A DNA stretch of 64,000 nucleotides from Candidatus Blautia intestinigallinarum (GTDB lineage: Bacteria > Bacillota > Clostridia > Lachnospirales > Lachnospiraceae): contig DXIX01000028.1 in the NCBI GenBank assembly GCA_019112635.1, positions 47,971-111,970 of the forward strand. The letters are read 5' to 3'. The position numbers and the translations under genes are program-made. This document shows, one piece after another, positions 23,307 to 32,405 of this stretch (positions are counted from its first letter, which is position 1; each line of letters opens with the position of its first letter). Under the pieces are notes generated by a model. It saw nothing but the letters and a program-made list of their open reading frames with translations. It was not told the DNA's origin and made no database searches.

Positions 23307-24914
23307 TTATCCTTCCTCCTCATCTTGTTCCGGAAATTCCAGCTCGTCCACAAAGCAATCCTGAAATTCCGGGATCACCGCTAATTCCAGAAAATCCACG
23401 TTACTCATAAGAATCTTTGTCTTCTCCATCTCTCCTCGGTTCAAAAGTGCCAGCTTCGCGCCTTCCCCGGCCGCATTTCCCACTGGAACCACTCTGTTCC
23501 TGAGTTCCGGGGGAAGAAGACCGATGTCACAGGCACTCTTTGGGTCCATATAATTGCCGAAAGCACCTGCTATGTAGACTGTCTGAATCTGTTCATGGGA
23601 AATTCCCAGCTCCCGCTCCATGAGAAGAATGCCTGCCGAGATTGCCCCCTTCGCCAGCTGCACTTCCCGGATATCCTTCTGTGTCAGATAGACAGAATCC
23701 TCCTGCGGATCAAAAAGAAATACCGGCTTCCCATCCCGCATGGCCAGATGTTCGCTCCAAGTTTTCTTTTCCCGTGCTGCCTCTTCTGGAGTGAGCAGAC
23801 GTCCGGATGACTCCATCAAACCGGCACAAAGCAGGCAGGCAATGGTATCAATCAGACCGGAGCCGCAGATCCCAACAGGATTTCCCCCTCCGATCACAGA
23901 GTAATGAAATCCACGCTCATTCCATGTCACATGATCGATAGCTCCCTGGGCGCCCCGCATACCGCATTCAATCTTCGCTCCCTCAAAAGCCGGCCCTGCC
24001 GCTGTGGAACAACAGATCAGCCTCTCTCTATTTCCCAGAACCAGTTCCCCATTCGTTCCGATGTCAAGCATCAATGTAATCTCTTCTTTCTGATCCGGCT
24101 GAATCGTGAGGATACATCCCATCGTGTCCGCTCCTACAAAACCTGCAATCACCGGAAGAAACATCAGCTCTCCCTGGGGATGGATGTGAATCTGATATTT
24201 TGCAGCCTGATCCCGGATCAATCCCCTCTGATAGGGCTCATAGGGGGCACGCACCAGGGAATCCATGGGATACTGGAAAAAGATATGGTGCATACAGGTA
24301 TTCCCCACCAGACAGATCTGTATGATCCTCTCCCTGTCAATTCCAGCCTTACGGCTCAGTTCCCCGATCAACTCATCAATTGCCCCGTGAATACAATCCG
24401 CCAGTTCCCGGCTTCCATGTTCCAGATTATAGTTGGCCCTGGAGATCACATCTGCTCCATAGGCCGCCTGAGGATTCAGGCTGCTGGCCGTACACAGCTG
24501 CTCCCCATTCGCTCCGTCCAGCAGATAAGCGGCAATGGTCGTCGTTCCAATGTCAAAAGCCGCCAGATAATAATTTTCCAAACTGTCCAGGTCAATATTC
24601 TCCGGGAGAGAAGGCGCATAGGAAACCTTCCGGATACTGGACGTGGTCAAAATACGATGATTCCCCGCACTTTTCCCAATATCCACCCAGAGATCCGAAG
24701 TAATCTTTGTCTGACAAGCTTTGACCTCCTGCCAGCTGTCGCCATCCGGCGATATTCTCACCAGGCATTTTCCACAGGTCCCCTGCCCGCCGCAGGGTGC
24801 ATCCAGAAAAATCCCCGCCTGTTTCAGAGCTTCCATAAGCGTCTGCTGTCCTGTCACATCTGCCGTCCGATTGTCTTGAAGAAAAGTAAGTCTAAATGTC
24901 TGTCTCATATCCAA
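23307..24914 (-). CDS. ASKHA/DUF4445 corrinoid-activator-like protein with N-terminal 2Fe-2S ferredoxin domain
   Basis: APCGGQGTCGKCLV ferredoxin motif; AAFDIGTTTIAAYLLDG and LMLDIGTNGELVLGN ASKHA blocks; stop abuts the DUF2284 start. Confidence 0.88.
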   Translation of the reverse strand: MDMRQTFRLTFLQDNRTADVTGQQTLMEALKQAGIFLDAPCGGQGTCGKCLVRISPDGDSWQEVKACQTKITSDLWVDIGKSAGNHRILTTSSIRKVSYAPSLPENIDLDSLENYYLAAFDIGTTTIAAYLLDGANGEQLCTASSLNPQAAYGADVISRANYNLEHGSRELADCIHGAIDELIGELSRKAGIDRERIIQICLVGNTCMHHIFFQYPMDSLVRAPYEPYQRGLIRDQAAKYQIHIHPQGELMFLPVIAGFVGADTMGCILTIQPDQKEEITLMLDIGTNGELVLGNRERLICCSTAAGPAFEGAKIECGMRGAQGAIDHVTWNERGFHYSVIGGGNPVGICGSGLIDTIACLLCAGLMESSGRLLTPEEAAREKKTWSEHLAMRDGKPVFLFDPQEDSVYLTQKDIREVQLAKGAISAGILLMERELGISHEQIQTVYIAGAFGNYMDPKSACDIGLLPPELRNRVVPVGNAAGEGAKLALLNRGEMEKTKILMSNVDFLELAVIPEFQDCFVDELEFPEQDEEEG

Positions 24915-24986
24915 CCTCCGTTCCTATAAAACAGTTATACCACAACCACCCGGCAGATGAAAGTATTTCCGCAAATTCCACCCCTG

Positions 24987-26159
24987 TCATCGGCTTTGGG
25001 AATCTTTCCGTTCATACATTTTCGTCACAGGCAAAATACTCATTCCGGCAATCCATGAGATCACCACTGCCGCCAAAAACATCTTTTTCCCCGAAAATCC
25101 AGATACCAACAGTGCGGACAGAAACTGGCCCAAAAACATGGCCATGGTACACAGGCTGATGTTGGTTCCCTTATTCTTTGGAGTGCTCTTTCTCACAACC
25201 AGGCTGTTAAAGAGAGGAGTGGAAAGCCCGAATCCTGCTCCGGCCAGTAACACCGCAGCTCCCAGTGCTGCTATATGTCCTGACAGAAAATAGATGAGAA
25301 ATGCCGCGCCATAACAGAAAAACGCAATCACCAGACAATTTTTCTCGTGTATCTTCGCGACAATTTTAGGCATCACACCTGCGGCCAGCACAGCAACCAG
25401 ATCCAGAACCGCCAAATAATATCCCGTGAAGGACGGACTATACCCCAGATCATTCTGCAGATAGATCGGCAGGGACACCATCGCTGTGAAAAACATCAGC
25501 ATGCCAAAAAATGCAATCAGCAGTACCAGCCAGACCGGAACTCCCTGCTGCTGGAAAGAATCCTGTGTATCCTGCACCTCTTCCTCTGCTTTTCCACATT
25601 TCGGTACGAATAACAGCAGCATGAAAAATGCCACGAAACCCAACGCATAAATAAAAAACGGATATCGCCATGAAAAACCTGCCAGCATACCGCTGATACT
25701 CAGGAAAATCACACCTCCCAGTTCCATCGACATTCCCTGCAGGGCAATCATTTTCAGCTGCTTCTCTCCTTGAAAGAACACGGTAATCAACGCCACACCT
25801 GCGCTCATAATCGCCGCGGTAGCCGCCCCCAGAAGAAACCTGTCGGCAAAAATTGCCGCTGCATTGGGCATGAAAGCCCCTGCCACACCAAACAATCCAT
25901 AGAACAAAAGTCCAAAGAATGCCGTATAATATGGTCCCTTCTTGTCTATCAGTTTTCCAAACAGCAGTGCCGTGGCCGTCACCCCGAGAGCCGGCGCGGT
26001 GACAAGCCATGACGCATAATTTCCAAGACCGTACACCTCCCCCAATTCCGGCAACGCAGGAGTGATCGCATTGCCGACCATCACCGTCAGACTGCTCGCC
26101 AGCATAATAGCCACGACTCCTGGTATTCCGATTTGCTTTTTTCTTCCTTTCTTTTTCAT
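24987..26159 (-). CDS. MFS transporter (drug-efflux-like)
   Basis: 12 TM; motif-A-like GKLIDKKGPYYTAFFG; 390 aa. Confidence 0.88.
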   Translation of the reverse strand: MKKKGRKKQIGIPGVVAIMLASSLTVMVGNAITPALPELGEVYGLGNYASWLVTAPALGVTATALLFGKLIDKKGPYYTAFFGLLFYGLFGVAGAFMPNAAAIFADRFLLGAATAAIMSAGVALITVFFQGEKQLKMIALQGMSMELGGVIFLSISGMLAGFSWRYPFFIYALGFVAFFMLLLFVPKCGKAEEEVQDTQDSFQQQGVPVWLVLLIAFFGMLMFFTAMVSLPIYLQNDLGYSPSFTGYYLAVLDLVAVLAAGVMPKIVAKIHEKNCLVIAFFCYGAAFLIYFLSGHIAALGAAVLLAGAGFGLSTPLFNSLVVRKSTPKNKGTNISLCTMAMFLGQFLSALLVSGFSGKKMFLAAVVISWIAGMSILPVTKMYERKDSQSR

Positions 26160-26260
26160 CGAAAACTCCTTTCCCTACCTGATGCCGGCCCGAATCCCGC
26201 GCCAAGGCTCCCAAGCGAATCTTAAGAGAAAAAGACCTCCTGCCAGCCGATTTTGAGCCG

Positions 26261-26287
26261 AAAAAAAAGACATCTACGTCAGATGCC
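26261..26287 (-). terminator. Intrinsic terminator in the 5' leader of the MFS gene
   Basis: Minus strand GGCATCT-GACGT-AGATGTC followed by 8 T. Confidence 0.78.
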
Positions 26288-26339
26288 TTCCTGTCTCTTC
26301 CAAAAAATGAGAGTCAAAAAAAGCATCCAAGCTGCTTCC

Positions 26340-26442
26340 TTTCTCCTCTCATCCAGACTTTACTGTCGGCTCCGGGCTTTGACCGGATTAGCTTTCGCTC
26401 GCGGGCTACACCGCCGGTAGAATATATTCTTTTAGAAGAAAT
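26340..26442 (-). ncRNA. FMN (RFN) riboswitch aptamer, divergent variant
   Basis: Minus strand reads TTTCTTCT...ACCGGCGGTGTAGCCCGCGAGCGAAAGCTAATCCGGTCAAAGCCCGGAGCCGACAGTAAAGTCTGGATGAGAGGAGAAA, matching the RFN core; P1 pairs TTTCTTCT with AGGAGAAA. Confidence 0.9.
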
Positions 26443-26541
26443 ATGAAAATAATTATAATCTGGAAAATTCTAAAAGTCAATACGATCCCCCCATTTCGCA
26501 GCGTCTCTCCCGCGGCTGCCTCGAATATTCAGAAGAAAGTA

Positions 26542-26570
26542 TGGACAAAAAAAGAAGAGCAATCTATAAT
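26542..26570 (+). promoter_or_regulatory. Sigma-A-like promoter for MATE gene
   Basis: TGGACA, 17 bp, TATAAT upstream of 26613. Confidence 0.6.
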
Positions 26571-26612
26571 AGGATAGCAAAATATCGAATCATTCCGTAA
26601 GGAGTATTTTTT

Positions 26613-28001
26613 ATGGTAAAAAACACTTTCATGAAGACAAAACCCATCTTTCCCCTCCTGGTCTCTATGGCAGTTCCTATGATGCTGTCCATGTTGATTC
26701 AGTCATTATATAATATTGTCGACAGCATCTATGTATCCAGGCTGGGGACGGACGCCCTGACTGCAGTATCTCTGGCCTACCCCCTTCAGAATATCACCAC
26801 ATCTGTCTCTGTCGGAATCGGTGTGGGAATCACCTCCTCCATCTCCATCCATCTGGGCGCCCAGAATCAGGAGAAGGCCAACCGGGCAGCCACCATAGGC
26901 ATTGCTCTGACTGTTTTGCACTGCCTGCTTTTCATCGTGGCGGGAATTCTGGTTACCCGCCCATTCCTGAAACTGTTCACCGACGATCCGGCCATCTTAT
27001 CCGATGCCTGTGACTACACCTATATTGTCCTGTGCCTCTCTTTCGGATGTCTTCTCCAGGTAACCATGGAAAAGATCTTCCAGGGAATCGGTGAGATGCG
27101 GCTGACCATGTACCTGCTGGCATCCGGCTGTATTATCAATATCATCCTGGATCCCATCCTGATCTTCGGTCTTCTCGGATTTCCGGCCATGGGAGTCAAA
27201 GGTGCTGCCATCGCTACCGTTATCGGCCAGATTTGCGCCTTTTTGCTGTACGTCGTGGTCTATCGGAAAAAGAAGCTGGCCATCTGCATCCATCCGAAAT
27301 ACTTATGTCTGGATAAGCGGATCATTCTGCAGATCTACAGTGTGGGAATTCCATCCAGTATCATGATGACACTGCCCTCGATTCTGGTCAGCATACTGAA
27401 CCGGATCCTGGCTTCCTTCTCCAGCGTCTATGTGGCTGTGCTGGGAGTCTATTTCAAACTGCAGACCTTCATCTACATGCCTGCAAACGGACTGGTTCAG
27501 GGGCTGCGCCCCATCCTGGGCTACAACTATGGAGCCGGTGAAGTCAAACGTGTGAAATCCTCCATCCGCTACAGCCTTCTGATGACTGCGGGGCTGATGC
27601 TTCTTGGCACCCTCCTGTCCCTTCTGGTTCCTTCACAGATCCTGTCCATGTTCGATGCGGACGAGGAACTGATGCAGGCAGGAGTGACCGCCCTGCGCGT
27701 CATCAGTCTGGGATTCCTGGTCTCCACGGTGGGAATCGTCTACTCCGGGACCTTCGAAGCCCTGGGAAAAGGCCGTCAGTCTCTGACCATCTCCCTGCTT
27801 CGCCAGTTCCTGCTCACCATTCCCCTGGGATATCTCTTCTCGAAGATCTGGGGACCGGTAGGCGTCTGGGCAGCCTTTCCCGTGGGAGAACTCACAGCCT
27901 CCATTGTGGCTGTCTTCCTTCTCAACTCCTTTGAGGGAGGGAAATATTCTCCGTTCAAAACCCACGAGCAGGTCTTGACAGGAAAATCTTCCACCGTCTG
28001 A
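26613..28001 (+). CDS. MATE family efflux transporter
   Basis: 12 TM; PMMLSMLIQSLYNIVDSIYVSRLGTDALTAVSLAYP block. Confidence 0.92.
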   Translation: MVKNTFMKTKPIFPLLVSMAVPMMLSMLIQSLYNIVDSIYVSRLGTDALTAVSLAYPLQNITTSVSVGIGVGITSSISIHLGAQNQEKANRAATIGIALTVLHCLLFIVAGILVTRPFLKLFTDDPAILSDACDYTYIVLCLSFGCLLQVTMEKIFQGIGEMRLTMYLLASGCIINIILDPILIFGLLGFPAMGVKGAAIATVIGQICAFLLYVVVYRKKKLAICIHPKYLCLDKRIILQIYSVGIPSSIMMTLPSILVSILNRILASFSSVYVAVLGVYFKLQTFIYMPANGLVQGLRPILGYNYGAGEVKRVKSSIRYSLLMTAGLMLLGTLLSLLVPSQILSMFDADEELMQAGVTALRVISLGFLVSTVGIVYSGTFEALGKGRQSLTISLLRQFLLTIPLGYLFSKIWGPVGVWAAFPVGELTASIVAVFLLNSFEGGKYSPFKTHEQVLTGKSSTV

Positions 28002-28006
28002 CAAAA

Positions 28007-28050
28007 AAAGAGGATACCCGAGTCGTCATCTGACTTTGGTATCCTCTCTT
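28007..28050. terminator. Intrinsic terminator between convergent genes
   Basis: aaagaggatacc...ggtatcctctctttg. Confidence 0.75.
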
Positions 28051-28063
28051 TGTCTTAGAACTC

Positions 28064-28807
28064 TCAATGTCCTCTTGGAATCTGATCCAGCCGCCCCTTC
28101 TCTGTCTTCAAATCCGCATACAGAAGATCAATGAAAAGAATCAGAAGGGGAATCAAAGACAGCCAGATTGCTTTTCCCAGAAAAATATTACAGAAATAAG
28201 TGGACAGCACGCCTCCTGCCACGAACACAGTCAGCATTCCCAAATGTATCCACATTCTGTGAAAATAAGAGCTTTTCTGCGCAGGATGGCGGATCGCCTT
28301 ACAGATGGCAATTCCCACCTGCCGGATATGGTTGGTACAAAATGTGGTTGCCATGGGAACTCCCTGAGCCTGACGAAATGTATTGTACTGCATGGAACAG
28401 ATCAGATTGATCAGTACCTGCGTGATCTGAACCGGGGCACTCTCCGGGAGAAATCCCAGGAAGACCACCACCACAATCTCAATCAGTACAAGCAATGTGT
28501 CCCAGCGGAACAAGTGCAGTCTCTTGATCTGACTGCCCGCGATCTCAGAGATAAATGCTCCCAGACAATAGGCGGAAATCGGAATCACAAAATACAATGC
28601 GTGCAGCCATTCCTGATTTCCAAGTGCCATAGCCATCAGCACAAAGTTTCCTGTCTGCGCGTTGCAAAAGACATTTCCACGTATGGAATAGGTGAAAGCC
28701 CCGAAATATCCGCCCACGAACATCATCAGGATAAAGACACGCCATCTCTCACATTCCAGGAAATCATCTTTCGTACTTTCCACTGTCTGTACAGCTTTCT
28801 TCTCCAT
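28064..28807 (-). CDS. YoaK/DUF1275 family membrane protein
   Basis: GGYFGAFTYSIRGNVFCNAQTGNFVLMAMALG block, several TM. Confidence 0.85.
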   Translation of the reverse strand: MEKKAVQTVESTKDDFLECERWRVFILMMFVGGYFGAFTYSIRGNVFCNAQTGNFVLMAMALGNQEWLHALYFVIPISAYCLGAFISEIAGSQIKRLHLFRWDTLLVLIEIVVVVFLGFLPESAPVQITQVLINLICSMQYNTFRQAQGVPMATTFCTNHIRQVGIAICKAIRHPAQKSSYFHRMWIHLGMLTVFVAGGVLSTYFCNIFLGKAIWLSLIPLLILFIDLLYADLKTEKGRLDQIPRGH

Positions 28808-28880
28808 CTCTTGGTACCTTTCCCTTTGAAATATCAGTCTATTTCATTATAACAGGGTAACCAGAAAAGTAAATCCGTTT

Positions 28881-29708
28881 TTACTCTCTGTTCGAACTTC
28901 CATAAGACATCTGCCGCGGATAATCACACAGCATCTTCTCCAAATCATTTTTGATCTGCATATAGGGCAGAGCTGGGATCGGAATCCGCACGCCGGAGAT
29001 CAATTCTGCCTCATACCGGTAGATGGCCGTGATATACCGGATATTCACCATATAACTCCGATGGATGGGATAAAAATATTCCGGCAGCTTTTCCGCGATA
29101 TTGCTGATGGGAAGGCTGCAGGAAAAAATCCGGTCCAGGCAGTAGAATTCTGTCTTGCGCCCGCTGCTCTTTATAAACAGCACTGTATTCAAGTCCACAA
29201 ACATGGTCCGGCTGCCGCTGGGAACACTGATACGGTTTCCCGGTTTCTGATCCAGCAGCAGACCTTTCACAAACCGGAACGTATACATATCCATGGGCGG
29301 CCTCCCCGGACTTGCTCCATACTCTTCCAAAATCTCCTCCACAGAAGAATGATAAAGAATCAGCTTGGCTCTCTCTCCTGCCGCCTTATAGACAAAACTG
29401 GCCGTGACTGCCCTATGCGATCTTCCCTGATTCTGATTCTCCGTCAGTTTCACAATCACCATCGCCACCTTGGAATTCACCGGCAGAGGCTGGTATTCTT
29501 CCTGCTGAAGCATCTGACCTTTCTTTTTCCCATACTTCTTAAAATATCTCCGGATACATTTATCTCCGATCAATATCGGCGTCTCCTGACTGATCCAGAC
29601 ACTCTTGGAGTCCAGATGGAGGAACCACCGGGCAAAATCCCCCTCATAATAATCATGCACCAGCTTTTTGGTCAGCTCCATCAGTCTCTCCAATTCCGAT
29701 TTCGTCAT
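28881..29708 (-). CDS. LytTR DNA-binding domain protein with N-terminal SnoaL-like domain
   Basis: C-terminal LytTR block (FIKSSGRKTEFYCLDRIFSCSLPISNIAEKLPEYFYPIHRSYMVNIRYITAIYR); no receiver domain visible. Confidence 0.78.
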   Translation of the reverse strand: MTKSELERLMELTKKLVHDYYEGDFARWFLHLDSKSVWISQETPILIGDKCIRRYFKKYGKKKGQMLQQEEYQPLPVNSKVAMVIVKLTENQNQGRSHRAVTASFVYKAAGERAKLILYHSSVEEILEEYGASPGRPPMDMYTFRFVKGLLLDQKPGNRISVPSGSRTMFVDLNTVLFIKSSGRKTEFYCLDRIFSCSLPISNIAEKLPEYFYPIHRSYMVNIRYITAIYRYEAELISGVRIPIPALPYMQIKNDLEKMLCDYPRQMSYGSSNRE

Positions 29709-29742
29709 TTTCCTTCCCCGTCCTCTCACTCAATTAAGCTCA

Positions 29743-30657
29743 CTAAAACAGTCCCTGATAGCCTGGAAGAGGATAATTCAACTCATAGTTTCTGCACAAT
29801 TCAATGAAATCCTTCAAAAGCTTCGTCAGTCTCTTGTCCTTGTGATATACAACATAGAATTCCCTTTGAAATTCCAACCCTTCCACCTCAGCAGTGTAGA
29901 CACTTCCCTTCTGTATAGCGCCAGCCACCATCCTTTTGGGAAGAACCGAGATTCCCAGACCTTTGATCACCGCATTCACCAGTGCTGTCGTACTGATCCC
30001 CTCCCATACCGGTTCCACATGCATCTCATTGGCTGCCAGCACCTTCTCAAACAGTTCCCGCGCGCCGCTCCCCGGCTCTCTCAGAAGGAAATTCTGCCCC
30101 AGAAAGTTCTCCCGGCTCATCACCTGCCCCGGATAAAAAGGTTCCCTGGCAGGCGTAATGACCACCAGAGAATCCTCCATAAACGGCTCTGCAATCATAT
30201 TTTCATGGTGCAGGAAACTCTCCACCAGGGCCAGATCCAGCTCATTGCCGATGAGCTTCTCTTCCAGCCTGTCCGACGGCGCAATCAGAACCCGGACATC
30301 CGCCCCTGGATTCAGTTTCAAAAAAGTCTCCACATAGGAGGGCATGAACTGGGAACCGATGGTGATACTCGCCCCGACTCTTATGGTTCCGGTCAGATTC
30401 CAATTGCGAAATCCCTTCTCCATATCATCGCAGAGTGCCAGAATTCTCATCACATACTCCCTGAATTCTCTCCCGGCCTCCGTCAGATAGAGCCTCTTGC
30501 CAATGCGGTCGAACAGGACAATCCCAAAATACTTTTCAATCTCCTGGATAGCCACCGACACCGCCGGCTGGGTCATATACAACTTTTTCGAAGCTTTCGT
30601 GATATTATTGCCACACTCACAGACTGTCAGAAAAATATGCATCAATTTAATTGTCAT
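29743..30657 (-). CDS. LysR family transcriptional regulator
   Basis: N-terminal HTH FLTVCECGNNITKASKKLYMTQPAVSVAIQEIEKYFGIVLFDRIGKRLYLTEAG; divergent from the chromate transporter cluster. Confidence 0.92.
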   Translation of the reverse strand: MTIKLMHIFLTVCECGNNITKASKKLYMTQPAVSVAIQEIEKYFGIVLFDRIGKRLYLTEAGREFREYVMRILALCDDMEKGFRNWNLTGTIRVGASITIGSQFMPSYVETFLKLNPGADVRVLIAPSDRLEEKLIGNELDLALVESFLHHENMIAEPFMEDSLVVITPAREPFYPGQVMSRENFLGQNFLLREPGSGARELFEKVLAANEMHVEPVWEGISTTALVNAVIKGLGISVLPKRMVAGAIQKGSVYTAEVEGLEFQREFYVVYHKDKRLTKLLKDFIELCRNYELNYPLPGYQGLF

Positions 30658-30767
30658 AGGTCGTTTTCCTTATATAGAATTTCATATGTTTTTTATAAAT
30701 TAATATTATTTTACTTATATATTAACAGAGATTATACTGAACGTAAAGGAAAAAGGAGGAAAACCTT

Positions 30768-31247
30768 ATGCGCTATTACATCCGAGACGGGATTCTGTAT
30801 CCGGAAGACCCCTCAGATATTTCCAAAGCACTGGCTCAAATCCAGGCTCCCGCTTTTTATACCAGAAAAATCATCCTGAATGGCCAGCAAAAGCCACAGC
30901 TGACTGCCGACATTCAGGAAAGCATTCACAAACCCTACAGATCCTATCTGCTCCTGGACTCAAAGGGGACGGTACTCTTCAGAGGAATCCCCCGGGAGAA
31001 TCAGAAACAGGCTGACCTCTTCTTCCAGGAACAGAGATATGAATTGTCCATGAGGGACCCCCGAACCTTTTGTCTCACGGACCAAAAAGGACATCTTGGG
31101 TGGAAACTTACCCACAACGGAATACAGGGAGGATGGAACCTTCTCACTGATCTCTTTTTGTCTCCTGACATTCACCTGGGGCTTTTTGTTTTTACCAGAT
31201 ATCTTGACAAAGAAAAAGAGTCGATCCCGTGTCAGAGAAAGGAATAA
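30768..31247 (+). CDS. Hypothetical protein upstream of chromate transporter pair
   Basis: 159 aa ORF with AAAGGAGGAAAACCTT RBS immediately upstream. Confidence 0.65.
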   Translation: MRYYIRDGILYPEDPSDISKALAQIQAPAFYTRKIILNGQQKPQLTADIQESIHKPYRSYLLLDSKGTVLFRGIPRENQKQADLFFQEQRYELSMRDPRTFCLTDQKGHLGWKLTHNGIQGGWNLLTDLFLSPDIHLGLFVFTRYLDKEKESIPCQRKE

Positions 31248-31250
31248 GAT

Positions 31251-31817
31251 ATGGAAAAGAAAAAATTGTGGAAGCTCTTTCTCTCCACTTTCTATCTCAG
31301 TGCATTCACCTTCGGAGGAGGCTACGTCATTGTCACCCTTCTGAAAAATAAATTTGTAGATGAACTTCACTGGATTGATGAGAAAGAAATGTTAGACCTG
31401 GTGGCCATCGCCCAGTCCTCTCCCGGGGCCATCGCCATCAACGGAGCCATCGTCGTCGGCTATAAGCTGGCAGGTCTGCCAGGTGTTCTGTGCGCAGTCA
31501 CAGGAGCCGTCCTGCCCCCTCTGATCATCCTGACCGTAATCTCCGGCTTCTATAATCTCTTCATCGAGAATGCCATCATCAAAGCTTTGCTGTCAGGTAT
31601 GACCGCCGGTGTCGGGGCAGTCATCGTCTCCGTTGTCTATGATATGGGAAAAGATGTGGTCAAATCCCGGGATCCCGCTCTGATCATCGCCATGGCCGCC
31701 GCTTTCGCAGCAGACTGTTTTCTCAAAATCAATGTCATCTATCTCATTCTTGCCGCTGCTTTGGCCGGAATCCTGCGGACTTTATACCGGAAGCATAAAA
31801 AAAGGAGGCTCTTATGA
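31251..31817 (+). CDS. Chromate transporter family protein (half-size)
   Basis: FGGGYVIVTLLKNKFVDELHWIDEKEMLDLVAIAQSSPGAIAIN. Confidence 0.9.
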   Translation: MEKKKLWKLFLSTFYLSAFTFGGGYVIVTLLKNKFVDELHWIDEKEMLDLVAIAQSSPGAIAINGAIVVGYKLAGLPGVLCAVTGAVLPPLIILTVISGFYNLFIENAIIKALLSGMTAGVGAVIVSVVYDMGKDVVKSRDPALIIAMAAAFAADCFLKINVIYLILAAALAGILRTLYRKHKKRRLL

Positions 31818-32377
31818 TTTATCTGCAATTGTTTCTTGCTTTTCTTCAGATTGGCGCCTTCAGCTTTGGAGGCGGATACGCGGCTCTTCCCCTGATACAG
31901 GATCAGGTCATTGACCGTTTTCACTGGATGACGCTCTCCCAGTTCTCCGATCTGGTCACCATCTCCCAGCTCACGCCCGGCCCCATCGCCGTCAATGCTG
32001 CCACCTTCGTGGGAAATCAGACCGCTGGCCTTCTGGGTGCCCTGGTGGCAACGGCAGGGTGCATTCTGCCATCCTGCATTTTTGTGACAGCCCTTGCCTG
32101 GCTTTACACCAAGTACCGCAGTCTGGATCTGCTTCAGGGTATGCTGGAATTCCTAAGACCCGCCGTAATCGCTATGATTGCCGCGGCAGGTATCGTCATC
32201 TTGCTTCCCGTCTTTTTTGCCGACGGACAGCTTCACTTCCTGGACCACAATTTTCAGCTTAGGCCCTTCCTGCTCTTTGCCGCCGCCCTCTTTCTCCTTA
32301 GGAAAAAAAAGATGGATCCCGTCCTGGTAATGGTACTGTGCGGGATTGCAGAAGCTCTGTTTCATGTGATACAATAG
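31814..32377 (+). CDS. Chromate transporter family protein (half-size)
   Basis: FSFGGGYAALPLIQDQVIDRFHWMTLSQFSDLVTISQLTPGPIAVNAATFVG; overlaps first half by 4 nt. Confidence 0.9.
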   Translation: MIYLQLFLAFLQIGAFSFGGGYAALPLIQDQVIDRFHWMTLSQFSDLVTISQLTPGPIAVNAATFVGNQTAGLLGALVATAGCILPSCIFVTALAWLYTKYRSLDLLQGMLEFLRPAVIAMIAAAGIVILLPVFFADGQLHFLDHNFQLRPFLLFAAALFLLRKKKMDPVLVMVLCGIAEALFHVIQ

Positions 32378-32405
32378 AGAAAACAAACACGGAGGAGGTA
32401 CGCAT

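Noticed and set aside
23904-24929. 341-aa plus-strand ORF
   Set aside because: Antisense to the ferredoxin-ASKHA gene; shadow ORF.
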